A program made the translations under genes and the position numbers. From Volvox africanus (lineage: Eukaryota > Chlorophyta > Chlorophyceae > Chlamydomonadales > Volvocaceae), in contig BSDZ01000023.1 in the NCBI GenBank assembly GCA_030268105.1, positions 1,922,001 through 1,986,000 of the forward strand: a stretch of 64,000 nt of DNA, in the 5' to 3' direction. The notes under the pieces were generated by a model, which saw only the letters and a program-made list of their open reading frames with translations, was not told the DNA's origin and did not search any database. Shown in pieces: positions 30,706-42,421 of the stretch (positions are counted from its first letter, which is position 1; the number at the start of each line of letters is the position of its first letter).

Positions 30706-33700
30706 ATGAATTCAATAATAAGTAAAGAAAAAATGGCGGCAATGGAGAAGGAGGCGAAAGAATTGATGAAGAAGGCGAAAGGGCTAACCGCGCCGTCGCT
30801 GCTCGAGCTTCGGTTCAAACCGGATTGGGACAGTGCCGCACCAATGCTGGACAAAGCTGCACTATTATACAAGGTGTGGAGGGACTAGCCCAGCTGTTCC
30901 TGGTGTCCAAGGGTTGTATGACAGGACGCCTTTCCTCCGCCTCCTATCTCTTTTCAACGCCCATCCAGCATGCTGTCTCCCTTTCCGTTTCAACATTTAC
31001 ATCAAGTGCCAGCTTCTTCTAGCTCCCAGCGCTCCATCTCAGACCCTCGTTGTACGGGAGAGAATGTCGTACGCCCCATTAGGCACAAGCTGCCATTGAT
31101 TTTCAACCACGTGTGGGTTCTCCCGTTGGGCTTACACTGATTTTTTACGCTCCAACACGCCCTCACTTCACCTCCTCTCTCGCGCTTTCAAGGCTGTTTC
31201 CTCGTCTTTCTGTTCAGCACTGCAAGGTTGCGCCATCAGGCTACTGTTGCGCCCAGCCATGTCCCGCAAGCATACGCATACACACACGCACACCGGTGCA
31301 CACGTGACACCTCCTTTTCCCCATACACTCGCGGATTCCCCCTCATGCGGCTTCTGCTGACCTTCTCGGAACCGCTGCGTCTGCCTAGAGGGTGAGGGTG
31401 AGGGTGAGGAGCCTCTCAGCGTTCCGCACTCACGTCTCCCTCGACCTCCTCCTGCAGCAACTTGGTGACATTGACAAGGCCCTGGAGGCATACGAGCGCG
31501 CCGCCTACGCCCAGGAGCGACTTGGCTCTCAATGGCACGCCGCCAAGCACTACGAAGTAATTGCTGATTTATCACGCCAACAGAACCGGCCCAAGGCTAC
31601 CGCCAAGTATTACAAAATGGCGGGGGACTACTTTATGGAATCCGGCAAGCCCACAGCGGGTAGGTGGGTGGTGGGCAGGACATCAAAACTTTTCACAGAA
31701 CAGATTATAACAGGGGTGATGGGGTCATCAAGGTTACACGTGCCGTGTATTTTGGGGCTTTGGGGATGGGGACGGGTGGGGCGCCAGGGCCGGCGGGGCG
31801 GGGCGGGGCGGGGCGCGAAGTGTATCATGATGATAATAGTGATTACGTATCTGCCGTATCTGTCGTTAACTCGCGAGCCCTCTGCCATAGGGCCAGGCAC
31901 GGCAGAGATCTCCCGCCGGGAGGATACGGACGAGGTCCCAGGCCTTATCGAGTACCACATTGACACGCGTGTGTGTGGGGGGGGGATAAGACGGCTACCC
32001 GAGGGAAGTAACCCTCTCCTCCGCCCTTCCCTTGGATAACCCTAACCCTCATACCGCCAGACCACTACGCCTCTGCTGACCTTTTCACGATCTTTGCGAC
32101 TTCGCGGTATTCGGAAATCCAGGGGTGGCCGCCCAGACACAGAGCTCTCCCCCCCTCCTGATGGGCCCTCCAGCGGCCCCCAGCGGGTACAGTGCAGCGG
32201 CAACACCTTTTCTTACGTCTTTCCCCCTCCACCCGCCTTCCATCCTTCCATCCTTCCATCCTTCATATGTATGTCCCTCTATCCTTCCATCCTTCCATCC
32301 TTCATATGTATGTCCCTCTATCCTTTTTCAAGGTCACGTTTTTCTTTACGCAGCCTATTACTTGTTTCCGTCTGAACTCAGCGGCATTTTCCTCATCACC
32401 TGCATGCATCCGTCGCGTCGTTCGTACTGCCTAGGAATTGTGCTTGCTCGCCTTCCTCTGTCCTTCCTTGTCTCTGCGCTTACTCTTCTTCTTTCCCTCG
32501 CACGCGCACATCCTTGCTAAAACGACTGCTACCGCCGCCGTTGCCCCAGGTGAGTGGGGTCGCGCGGAACCGCGCCTGGTTCGGTTGGTACGCACGTGCA
32601 GTTCGAGCTGGCTGGGTTGGGTGGATGGGTTGGTTGGGTTCAGGCGCGCGTAACTTCTCGCTTTACAGGTGGGTGGGGAGGAGCACCCACATGACAGCGC
32701 CAGCGCCAGTGCTCGTGGTCAGGTAAGCTTCGCCTCGGACTCAGCACGTCTTTCACTTTCCCGCTAGCAATAAGGCCGATGATTTACATAATTACGGTTT
32801 CTCTTCTTATTATTACTGCTTTAATTCGTGGCCTTGGCGACTACCTAGTTTACATCACTGCTCGTTTCCACTTTCCTGACTTTGGACGACGTCAGCCATC
32901 ATCCCCCACCTTCACGGTGGTTAGTCCTCGTTCCTTCAGTATCAGCACCAGGATTCGTTTTATTCGACTTCCCCCCTCCCCCCTGGGATTCTCCCCCGTC
33001 CAAAAATTGTTAAAAACACACATGCATGCACACGCAGCTGGCGAGGTGCTCACTCGTGGAGCGCGAGTGCTTGAGGAGGTCGACCCGGAGGAGGCGGAGC
33101 GGCTGTACTACGACTCCCTGGACGTGTACGAGAGCAGCGAGCAGGGGGCGTACGCGGTGGACTCCTTCCGTGCCGCCATCTCCTTCATGCTGCGGCGCGA
33201 GCGATGGGCGGACGCGGTGGAGACTTTGATGCGGTTCGGGGCTCTATCAGACAAGATGGGGGCCAATAACACTCAGAACAAGTGTTACTTAGGTGAGTCG
33301 TACTTCCGTGAGATGGTCCAGCTGGCTCGGGAGGGGAGGCTTTGGGGTGGCGGGCTTGGAGCCACAACAACGCCACAACAGCGCTCAGAGGGGCGCTCTG
33401 TGTTGTTGTTGTGGGGCTGTCCAGAGTTGGAGGCAGTGGAGAGCAGGAGGATGTGGGTCGCCGTCAGGAAGGGGCTCGGGGTGGAAGTATGGGCGGAAGG
33501 AATGAACCGGAATTCGCTCGGTTCTTAGGTGGCTGGGGAGCGGGTGGGGCGGGACCTCCTTTTGCGGGCTTGGAGAGAGAGGCAGTTAGGGGCGCAGCAC
33601 AATGTGGAAGAGGGCAACTTTTGGGGCGAAGCAAAACATCCTGGAACAGCCCCACATGCATCAACCAATCAATCAATGTGCCGCCCGCATACGTAGATAC

Positions 33701-35244
33701 ATACACACACACATACACTCAAAATCGTCGTCCATACTCCATATGAGCGGTTTTGAGCAGACTGTACGGGCTCAACCTCACGGGCTTTTAGCTGACATGG
33801 TTCTGTTATGCAGTTGGTTGGAAGTGGTTGGGAAATATATTCTTCGCCGTATGCAATTAAAGAAAAGCCCTCTTGGATCCAACTTAACAGCCGAACCCAA
33901 ACTCTGTGGCAAAACACTTCGCCATCAGTTTAGTCGACGAGTTGGGGTGGGTTGCTCCTAAGCGCGTTGACTGACGCAGAAGGGAGGTCAACCCGGATGA
34001 TCGTTATTTCATCCGTTCCGCAGGCGCCGTGGTGACGTGGCTGTGGGCGGGCGACGCAGAGGCCGCCTGGTCTACCTTTCAAGATGCCATGGCTGTGGAC
34101 AGCTTTGCCACCAGCAATGAAGCATTCGCGGCGGATGCGCTGTTTGAGGCGTACAGGTGACAGGGGGGCGGAGCAAGGGGGGGGGTTCCAACCCGGAGAG
34201 GGGCACTGGGGGGCCGGGTGGGGGGAAAGGGCGAAATCGGTTGATGGTGTCGATTCAGGACTGGGATGTGGCATTGGGTTGGATTGAAAGGACGCGCCTG
34301 GGGACTTAAGGTCCAAAAGGCCCAAAAGATTGACGGTGTAAGATACAGGACAGAGGAACAGTCAAAACGAAGAAAGCAGATAGGAGGAAGCATATGACAG
34401 CACGGAGTGAGACCACGTGGGGTAGAGTACATGGTAAGGGGGGATTGCGGCACGAGACACGTAGGGAACCACCACATCTGTAGTATCTTGGGGGTGTCTA
34501 CGCGGGTAGTAGTGCCCAGGATGGACCGTGCATGGTCATCTTCCGATCGGGCCTTTGCTTAGGCGGATATCCACCACATCCACATCCACCGCCATTAATA
34601 AACCTTTCAACTGTTATCACACCCGCTTCCTGCTTTCTAAACCCCCTCCACCTGTTGGCCCCGTCCACTCTTTTGAAACCGGAGAAAGGCCTAAAGGCAA
34701 AAATGACAATTTGGCTTCATTGACGTTATGAATGGTTTATCACATTACCAGCCATTACGCTTCTTCAACTTACACCTCGTGTAGCAGTTCCAAGCGACAG
34801 AAGCATTCTCTCTTTTTCGTTACCAGGTGGTGAAGATAGTACGGGAGAAAGGAGTTCGCCCCTCCTCCAACTCCTCCGGGGGCCTTACACCCTACTTAAG
34901 CCTCATGTCGTGTGACTCATATAACTAAGCACGGCATTCTCTATATGAGCTGAGCCCTAGGTCAGCTTACCTGCTTGCCCACATCCCGGCATCACAGGAG
35001 CAGGGACGAGGAGGCTATTTCCGCGCTGGTCAAGTCCAAGGGGATCTTTAAGCAGCTTGACCATCAGGTGGCTCGTCTGGCGGTGCGGCTGCCCTCGCCC
35101 GGGTCCAAGGTTAGGCGCATGGGTCGCAAGCTCAAGCGGCTGATGTCGGAGCCGGAAGAGGGGGATTATGACGGGGAGGGGGGAGACGGGTTCGGAGGGG
35201 AGGGGGGAGAGGGGGGAGGTCGCGGGGAAGACGCGCTGCTCTGA
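30706..35244 (+). CDS. Gamma-SNAP (SNARE disassembly adaptor), five exons
   Basis: Exons read as 30706-30873, 31458-31659, 33038-33292, 34024-34156 and 34998-35244, all with GT-AG introns and matching phases, giving 334 residues against about 310 in animal gamma-SNAPs. The product is an all-helical TPR-like protein: DWDSAAPMLDKAALLYK in exon 1, QWHAAKHYE and AKYYKMAGDYFMESG in exon 2, VDPEEAERLYYDSLDVYE in exon 3, GDAEAAWSTFQDAM in exon 4. SNAPs recruit the ATPase NSF to cis-SNARE complexes so that they are unwound after membrane fusion. The exon 2-3 join (residues TA then AGEV) keeps the SNAP repeat register. The last exon ends in an acidic Gly/Glu-rich tail with a terminal Leu-Leu. Introns carry repeats, including a DIRS-family fragment in intron 4. 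Gamma rather than alpha is chosen from the N-terminus and the VDPE motif. Confidence 0.88.
32228..32330 (+). repeat. Tandem repeat in gamma-SNAP intron 2
   Basis: Two units of about 40 bp, each with CTTCCATC repeats followed by CATATGTATGTCCCTCTATC. Confidence 0.7.
34484..34575 (+). repeat. DIRS-family fragment in gamma-SNAP intron 4
   Basis: Contains GTAGTATCTTGGGGGTGTCT, CCAGGATGGACCGTG and CTTCCGATCGGGCCTTTG. The same blocks occur at 40310-40420 and, in reverse, on the two sides of the chromovirus (20180-20258 and 27730-27765). They span the exon-intron-exon junction just upstream of the RT. Confidence 0.6.
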
Positions 35245-36241
35245 GGACGAGGGGAAGGGACGAGACGATGCAGGGACGAGGTGCGGTAGTCGAGGGACGA
35301 CGTTCTCATGGTATGGTCAAAAAATGAGGTGTTGAGGGTTTTGGAGGTGGAACTGGGCAAGAACCTGGCAGGTGGCCGGCTGCGGGTGACAGACGGGGAT
35401 TTGAATGTCCGAATGGACAGCTGTTAGCCTTTAATCGTTAGCCGTTACCTCCTTCAGGCAACAGGTCGGGAAGATCGTGATCCCACAATAATTGGAGGTG
35501 TTTGCAACAAAAGCTGCGATGAGGATGGGACTGAGGACGTCTTCGGTCTGTTGGGGCGGAAGTGTGCAAAGATATGGGGTGCTAGGAGGAAGAGGGGGTA
35601 AGGAGGATGAAACGAAACCTGGTGGTAGACGAGGGGGAGGGATAACCCCAAAGGGACAATAATCTGTGTATTTTGTTCTTGTGCTTTACGTATTTTCCCT
35701 ATTTCTACAACGCCATTTGTACGATATGGAAACGTACAGACTATACACCGGGGGAGCCTGGCAGGTGTGTAGCTCGGGAGCGTTTTCCCACTCTGTAAGA
35801 CAGTTGTTTGTCATCCTGTGGACGCTTTCCGTGTGTATGTGCTTATGTCTGTATGTGTGGGGAGGTGTCACACAGGGGATTAGATGTGATCGCTCGTGGC
35901 AGACCCCTGAAGCCAGACGATCTGCGCAGTAATCATCACAGATATACCTCTTTACAGAGATGCTCTGGCGCTGCAGATCTGGCGGCAAATGATTATTTTC
36001 CATCCAGATGTCATTTTGGGAGGTTGATTGCATGAAGTGGGGGTCTTTCCAAGTCCAAGGAAAACGCTCGACACTCCGCACGACCCCCTGTCTCATCTGA
36101 TGCATTGATCAGGGTGCTAGGCCTCCAGGAGCTCAACGCGGGTCCTGCATGAGGGTGCTGTCGAAGGAGATGAGGGCCCATCAAGGTAGCACTTGAACCT
36201 TGATTGAACCTTGATGGAATTTGAAATAACAGCGCACAATG
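35245..36241. other. Gamma-SNAP 3' UTR and intergenic DNA
   Basis: No further coding frame. The first TGTAA after the stop codon lies at 35794-35798, so the 3' UTR would be about 560 nt if that is used. Confidence 0.4.
35794..35798 (+). terminator. Candidate polyadenylation signal (TGTAA) for gamma-SNAP
   Basis: TGTAA is the usual poly(A) signal in Chlamydomonas and Volvox, and this is the first copy downstream of the gamma-SNAP stop. Position is the only support. Confidence 0.3.
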
Positions 36242-36360
36242 CAGCTAGATGTCGCGGTCAAGTGTCAGGCTCTACGTGGGACAATACGATATGTTGGATG
36301 TATGCACGTATATGTGCACGTCCCATGTAGTGCCCGACACTTGACCCTGAGACCTAGCTG
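36242..36360. repeat. Fold-back repeat (MITE-like hairpin)
   Basis: Two arms of about 41 bp: CAGCTAGATGTCGCGGTCAA... and the inverse of ...TTGACCCTGAGACCTAGCTG, around a loop at 36283-36319. The arms share roughly 34 of 41 positions. The AGTGTCAGG(C/T)...CTACGTGGGA core recurs at 39259-39285. Confidence 0.65.
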
Positions 36361-36523
36361 TGATGTAAAGTGATCTTATCACGAGTCACAAACCTGACGT
36401 CACATAATCTTCGGTATACCACTGTACGTAGGATACCATTATATGCTGGACACTACGTAGGGTGACGTCAAACTTGTTCGGGGCCTAAGAAAATTGTGCC
36501 TGTTCACTCCAGGCCCTACTCCG

Positions 36524-37715
36524 TTCCTCCTTTACTCCGTCCATCCATCCATCCATTCCTCCGTCCATCACTCCGTCCATTCCTCCATCTATCACTCACT
36601 CCGTACATCACTACCTCTGTCCATTCCCCCTTGTCCGTCCATCCGGCCCTCTCCCCCCCTCGTCCGTCCGTCCCTCCATCCCTTCCCCCCCTGTCCGTCC
36701 GTCCGCCCTTCCCTCAGTCCATCTCTCACTCCGTCCATCTCTACCTACCTCCGTGCATCCCTACCAAACTCCGTCCCTCCATCCCTCCCAACCTCCTTTC
36801 CTTCATTCCCCCTTTCTCCCTTCCTCCCCCACTCCCTCTATCCCATCCTCCCACCATCCCTCCCTGCCCCCTCTCCGTCCTTTTGTCCTTCCGTCCTTCC
36901 CTCCCTCCCTGACATCTGTCCCTCCCTCCCTCCCTCCCTCCCTCCCTTCATTCCTCCCTCCCTTGGTCCCTCCTTCCGTCCCTCCACCCATCCCTTCCTC
37001 TCTCCCTGCCCCCCTCCATCCGTCCCGCCCTCCCTCCCTTCCTCCCTTCCTCCATCCATCCCCTTCTTCCGTCCGTCCGTCCGTCCCTCCCTCCCTCCCC
37101 CCCCCACCCCGTCCATCCATCCGTCTTTCCATCCCTTCCCCCCCGTCCCTCACCTCCACGCTCCCTTCATTCCTCCCTCCCTTGGTCCCTCCTTCCGTCC
37201 CTCCACCCATCCCTTCCTCTCTCCCGGCCCCCCTCCATCCGTCCCGCCCTCCCTCACCCCTTTTCCATCTGTCCTTCTCTGTCCCGCCATTCATCCCTCC
37301 CCCCTGGTCCGTCCGTCCAACCCTTCCCCATCAGTCCGCCCTTCCTTCCGTCCCTCCGTCCCTCTCTTCCTCCATTCCTCCTTCCTCTGTCCTCCCATTC
37401 CTCCATCCGTCCCTCCCTTCTTTTTCTGTCGCTCCCTTCCTCCTTCCCTCTCTTCCTCTGCCCGCCCATCCCTCCCTTCCCCCACCTCCCTCGGTCCCTC
37501 CCTCCCTCCCTTATGCCGTTGTACCCTCCCTCCCTTTTCCCTCCTTCCCTCACTCCCTCCCTTTTTACCGTCCTTCCCCCCGTCTGTCCCTTCCTCCCTT
37601 CTTCCCTCCGTTCCTCCATGGTTACGTGCCTCCCTCCCTCTGTTCATTCTTTCTTCCATTCGCCCATCCGTCCGTCCCTCCCTCCCTTCCTCCCTGGCCT
37701 TCTATCCTTGCCCAG
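36524..37715. repeat. 1.2-kb degenerate polypyrimidine tract
   Basis: Almost uninterrupted C and T on the plus strand, made of mixed TCCC, CCATCC, CCGTCC and CCTCCCTT units. The segment near 36951-37034 recurs near 37164-37247. Long frames on both strands here are by-products of the repeat and encode only Pro/Ser or Gly/Glu/Arg. Confidence 0.9.
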
Positions 37716-38099
37716 CTGGTGATGGTGCGGCTGATGAGGATATAGGCAAGCAGGTGGAGGGATGGATGTGAAGGACAAAGGGAGGGAGTGAGGGAGAGGG
37801 AAAGCCCAGTTTAGACCTACGGTTTCCCTCTCTCCTGCCACCCTTCCCTTCTTCCCTTTCTTCCCTTTTCCCGCCTCACCACCTTTTCTACCTCCCTACC
37901 TCCTTTCTTCCCCTGCCCGGGCACCCCATTCTCTGTCGCTCCCTCCCCCTTCCTCGTTTGCTTGCCCTCCACCCTCCACCATGTGCCAAGCATCCTGGCA
38001 GCCACGTTTGGCGGGCTGGCGCCCATGATAATCGTCTTCTCACTCTGATATGAAGGCGTCAAATTTGCATTTCATCTGTCTGTATTAGGTATGCAGCGT

Positions 38100-39258
38100 G
38101 TGCCAACATGGCACGTTCTAGAGAGGAATACGGCTTCTTGGGAGTTGCTGACCAGATGGATTCAGCAACCAACTGTCTGAATGCGGCCCATGCAATGCAT
38201 CTATGAATGTTTACTGGAAGAGGTTTCCTTCCGAACTGCGGATTGCATAAATGACTTCAAAATGGCCAACGGAGAGGAACTGCCGGTCTACATCAGCCGT
38301 GCTTGACAGCTGCATTCGGATTTGCTGGATGTAGGACACGCTGTCACAGATGCGGAGCTCTCAACTATCATCATTAAAGGGCTTCCCAACAATTATCATG
38401 TGGTCACGACAGCTCTCACTATGCGGGAAGGGGAGCTGGACTTTACACAACTGGTTGCACGGCTTATGTGTTGCCGGACGACGACAACAGGGAGTCATCG
38501 GCATTCATCATACACCGAAGTGGTGGCAACACCAGCTCATCAGGCCAAGGTCAGAGAAGTAAGCAGAAGAGTAAGTCCAACACCACGTGCTACTAGTGCG
38601 GTAAGCCAGGACATTTCGTCGGGTTGTGTCAGAAGCGTCTGGCGGATCAACAGCAAGGAAACTATGGACGCGGCAGTTAAGGGTCAGAGGCTATAGAGAT
38701 TCGGATGGATTCCCAGGGGGCGATGAGCATGGGGAACAACCCGATAACATTGGTTCATTCCAAGCACATTGACGTGCAGCATCACCTGTACGGGAGCGAG
38801 TCTCTAGGAAGTTGCCCTGTCTTACTGTTCGACAGAAGATATGGTGGCAGATGTGCTGACTAGGAAGTACATTATGGCAATGGGGTTGGCTGAGTAAGCA
38901 TTCGGGTTTTGCTTGGGGCGAGCTCGTTTGGCTGAGTTTTTTGGTTTTCAGAAGAGTTTCTGGTTAAAGTTATTTCTGTCACTTGTCGCCAGGAACGTCT
39001 CGAGGGGGCGTGTTATGAAATGGTGTACCAGTTGGGATCTATAGCGATCCGTTCTAGCAACAATCGTGTTGTAGACGCTGTACTCGGCAGTACGCTATCG
39101 ACCCGCGCTCATCCAATCTGTAGCGCTACACGCGCGAGTATTTGTGCCAACTCCGGAGCGAACAATTTAGTTATCTTTTAACTATCGGACACTATTTAAC
39201 GATTACTTTCTCGTAACAATGTCAGGCTTCCTTATGTCCGGTAGTCTACATCTCAACA
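38100..39258 (+). mobile_element. Internally deleted Copia element
   Basis: Decayed Gag at about 38100-38690, with GLPNNYHVVTTALTMREG and a zinc knuckle CGKPGHFVGLC spread over two frames. It is followed directly by the end of Pol RNase H at 38755-38900 (SKHIDVQHH, then a VADVLTRKY-like block). A purine tract GAGGGGGCG at 39001-39010 precedes an LTR starting TGTTATGAAATGG. Integrase and RT are missing. The 5' LTR is not found. Confidence 0.65.
39011..39258 (+). repeat. 3' LTR of the deleted Copia element
   Basis: 248 bp, TGTTATG...CTCAACA, a different family from the LTRs at 42-43 kb. It abuts a copy of the AGTGTCAGGCGCTACGTGGG repeat at 39259. Confidence 0.65.
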
Positions 39259-39430
39259 AGTGTCAGGCGCTACGTGGGATCCCACGTATCGTGGACTTCA
39301 CAAACTAGGATAATGATCTTACCTAATGATCTTACCGGAAGTCAAACATCTGATCTCATAATATTTTTGGTATACCACGTGCGTATGACACCATTATATG
39401 TTGGACACTATGTAGAGTGTCCACGCAAAG
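39259..39430 (+). repeat. Second copy of the 36.25-36.47 kb repeat
   Basis: Shares AGTGTCAGGC, GATCTTAC/TATC blocks, GGTATACCAC, ACACCATTATATG and TGGACACTA with 36255-36470 in the same order. Confidence 0.55.
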
Positions 39431-40140
39431 CCACCAGAGTTAAAATGAGTCATATTGCGTCATTCCACACTTGCTCCATTGCGAGCATTCTGGCTGACGC
39501 TCTGTTATACCAACAAGGAAGTTCATAGTCAATGGCAAGCAGTTCCACCAGGTCAGTGGGGTTCTCCAGCCTGAAGGCCCTCTGCATGTGCATGTATGCC
39601 CCGGACATATGGAAGCTCAGCACACTTCAGCTCACACAGAGACCAATCCCAGTTTCCACCTGGTAACGTGGTGAGCAGCAATTACAAGTGGATAAATGCA
39701 GAGCAATAGTGAGAGGGAGCTATCCATTAAGTGTGTAAGGGGGGAAGTATGCCCTTACGGTGCTGCGTACGGCTGTACCAACAAGTAGCCGCACAACGTA
39801 TTGAAAACCTAACGAACATTAAACAAACATCTATCGAGAATTTATCAATGTAGCTTGTAAAGGAAAAGGTATATTAAGAAATTCTCTTATCATAATGATT
39901 GACCATAAATAGGTTTTCCTACACACTGTACAGTTCTTGGAGGGATGGATATGTCTAGGCACAGAACAAGATGATCGTGCCAAAAAGGCTATTAGGCGCT
40001 GCAGTGACACATTCCTGGGAGAGGTACCCGGTGTAGAAAAGTGTCCGTAATCAGGTACATTGTGGAGAGTGGACGTGGACCGTAAGGCTCGGCGCCGAAG
40101 GCAGACAATTCGCAGCAGGTGCAGGGTACGATGTCCGCAT
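39431..40140. other. No gene seen
   Basis: Only short frames on both strands without domains; the longest (39831-40370, minus) has Ser/Arg-rich composition and no recognisable motif. Confidence 0.4.
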
Positions 40141-40144
40141 GAGC

Positions 40145-40247
40145 TGTCCCGCTCATCTAGTGGATAGAGCAACCTCACTTCAGGCGAATTCACAAAAGTG
40201 GTAGGGGTGGGCAACCCACCAAGCACCTCACAGTCACATTCAAACCC
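40145..40247 (+). repeat. tRNA-like sequence, possible SINE head
   Basis: Contains an A-box-like TAGTGGATAGAGC (about 40158-40170) and a B-box-like ATTCAAACCC (40238-40247). The cloverleaf does not close and the spacing is too long for a plain tRNA, so a tRNA-derived SINE or tRNA pseudogene is more likely. Confidence 0.3.
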
Positions 40248-40309
40248 AACCCCCCTGCTGCGTTCTGTGTCAGGTGACGGCAGGGTGACGCTCTCGGAAT
40301 TAAGGTCTG

Positions 40310-40420
40310 GGTACTGTGGTATCCTGGGGTATCTACGGGTAGTCTCAAAGATTGAGTCGCAGACGGTCATCTTCCGATCGGGCCTTTGTAGGCCGACACA
40401 ACAGAGATACGACAGGTACC
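40310..40420 (+). repeat. DIRS-family fragment
   Basis: TACTGTGGTATCCTGGGGTA...CTTCCGATCGGGCCTTTGTAG then GACACAACAGAGATACGACAGG. It matches the spliced junction upstream of the RT in the DIRS-like element (reverse, 20180-20258 plus 27730-27765). Confidence 0.65.
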
Positions 40421-40824
40421 ACTAGCCTATACTGCATCATCCGCCGTGCTCAGCATCCACTGGGCTAAATGCCTGCAGCCTCAAGCAGCCAATCAAGAGG
40501 GCCAGTTGCGTGCAAATGCATGCCAGCTTGTTGCCCCTATGGGTCCACCGAAAATCTGACATTCGGGGTGTAGCTATTGACGCAGGCAGTGGTGGGACTA
40601 GTCCTGCAGGTCGTAAAACCTGCCCCGACCGCGCATCCCACACGTGCGGCAGTGGGGCAGCACGCACGCTTTGGTAGCTGCAACACGCTGTAAGTGATAG
40701 TTTACACTCGTAAGTGACGTAAAAGAAAGTGCAATAAAGTTGCATTTACCGACCAGGTTCGGACTCTCGCTGCAGATGTCACTGCATCCAGATCATCTTT
40801 CCGCTCCACGCCAATGTGCTGCAG

Positions 40825-40897
40825 GGGAGGGCGGCGTGTTGGGTGTGCTGGGTCCAAGCGGCTGTGGTAAATCAACTCTGCTCAGCGTGCTGTCAAG
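40825..40897 (+). pseudogene. Isolated ABC-transporter exon with Walker A
   Basis: An acceptor GCTGCAG precedes a 73-nt block encoding LGPSGCGKSTLLSVLS, a textbook Walker A (P-loop), and ends at a donor AAG-GTATTT. The wording resembles ABCG half-transporters. No Q-loop, signature or Walker B exon is found in the next kilobases. It could be a broken copy or one exon captured by a transposon. Confidence 0.4.
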
Positions 40898-42421
40898 GTA
40901 TTTGTATGGGTATGGGAATCTATAAACATTTATGATATATCCCCAGAAATTTTAAAATTATAAGATAATGCAGATGAGCATGACGGCCTTCATAGAAGAG
41001 CTGGTGTGGAAAGACCCAAGGTTCATCTGTACACCCCAGGGCCGCTCAACAGCAACGGCATCTTAAGATAGCGAAAGTGCGTAGGTTTCCGCGCACCCTT
41101 TCGTAATTCATGTGTCCGAACAAATATCATATCTTTACAGGACCCCGCTGCCAGGTGGGGAACGCAGCCAGGACGTGCGGGTACCGAACCCACAGACATC
41201 AACCTGCCCACACCCTTCCGACCTGAAACTTTAAGAGCCGCTGTGTGCGGTGCGAGATGGTGATCTATTCCAACGTAATCGCTTTCGATGGGGACTGTGT
41301 CGTTATACAGGTTGAACCGATGGGAGGTGAGGAGTGAGGAGAATAGGTTTCGGTTCCGATGCGCTCAGTTAGGATCAGCTAGGGTCGGGCTTTGGATGGA
41401 ATATTATTAAATATAATATATACGAAAGGGATATGATATATATAGGTGTCTGAGCAAGGCAAATCTCATGGTTTGCAGGATATTGCACGATGACAGCGAC
41501 CTCACAGGGCCCACCTGGTGGGTAGACAAAAGTGACATGAGTCCACCCTGAAGGTGATCTACTCCGCGTATCGTTTTTCTTAAACCATCATGTGTTTGTA
41601 ACAATCTGATTGTTCATAATACTGATTCTTTGTATCGCAATACCGGTTATCCTCTCTGCTTCCACATTGGCCCCCAAGAGTTAATCGTCCTTAGGTATCA
41701 AGGAACATAGAGCCTTGAGTTCGCCATATATAACCATAGAAAGATATAGACAAACAGAAATAGCGCAGTCACTAGGATTGGAGATCCCTTGACTCCGGAA
41801 CCATGTCCGGCATAGACAGTTGTTCTGGACGAACATCAACACCAAGTATCTTACACCAGCATCAGTACCCGTATGCATTGTTAGCAATATCAAGATAATA
41901 TTATATATTAGGCTTTTCAAGGATTTTCATAATCCCCACTTCGGCTTTCAAGCGGCATCGGCTGTGATGGCTGCTATCGGCAGCGGAATGGTTTCGAGCA
42001 GCTGTTTGATGGATTTGATGGATGTGCTTGATTGGATATCTGGGCTTTTTAAAAATTGATGTGCGCCGACAGGGCAACCATTAAGGATCAAGCTTGAGCA
42101 TCAGCAGCCCGCCCAGACAATGAGCGTACCAAGTCAAACGAACATGATATACTTTTGAGCTCCACAAGTCGCGGCAGTTTTCGAAGCATCGGTTTCCCCG
42201 GCAGTCATTTTTCAAGGCACCGGGTCGTTGTGGATGCTGAGCAGCAGCTTCCGCAGCAGCGGCATCACGAGCAGCAGCCTCAGCAGCCTCATGGATGATG
42301 TTGAAGCATGTAGTTTAGAGTAGCCGGCGGCTGCGGTCTCCGCCATGCAGCATGAAAAGTCGGCGGCTTCAGTCACAGTTTTGGCCGTGGAGAAGGTTGG
42401 ATTCGAGACTTGCACTGCAGC
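40898..42421. other. No further gene seen
   Basis: AT-richer sequence. A possible exon start follows ATCTTTACAG near 41141, but its frame soon ends and shows no domain. Confidence 0.35.

Noticed and set aside
31628..32039. Extension of gamma-SNAP exon 2 into the following open frame
   Set aside because: The GTAGGT donor at 31660 and the in-phase acceptor before 33038 restore the SNAP repeat; the extension has no similarity to the family.
32036..32052. CCCTAACCCT resembling telomere repeat
   Set aside because: Fewer than two full units inside an intron; the expected algal telomere unit (CCCTAAAA) is not present.
36494..37771. A 425-codon open frame and several others across the CT-rich tract
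   Set aside because: They encode only Pro/Ser/Leu or Gly/Glu/Arg repeats on both strands and follow from the missing A/G on one strand.
40145..40247. Functional tRNA gene
   Set aside because: A- and B-box-like words exist but the spacing and stems do not make a cloverleaf; listed as SINE-like instead.
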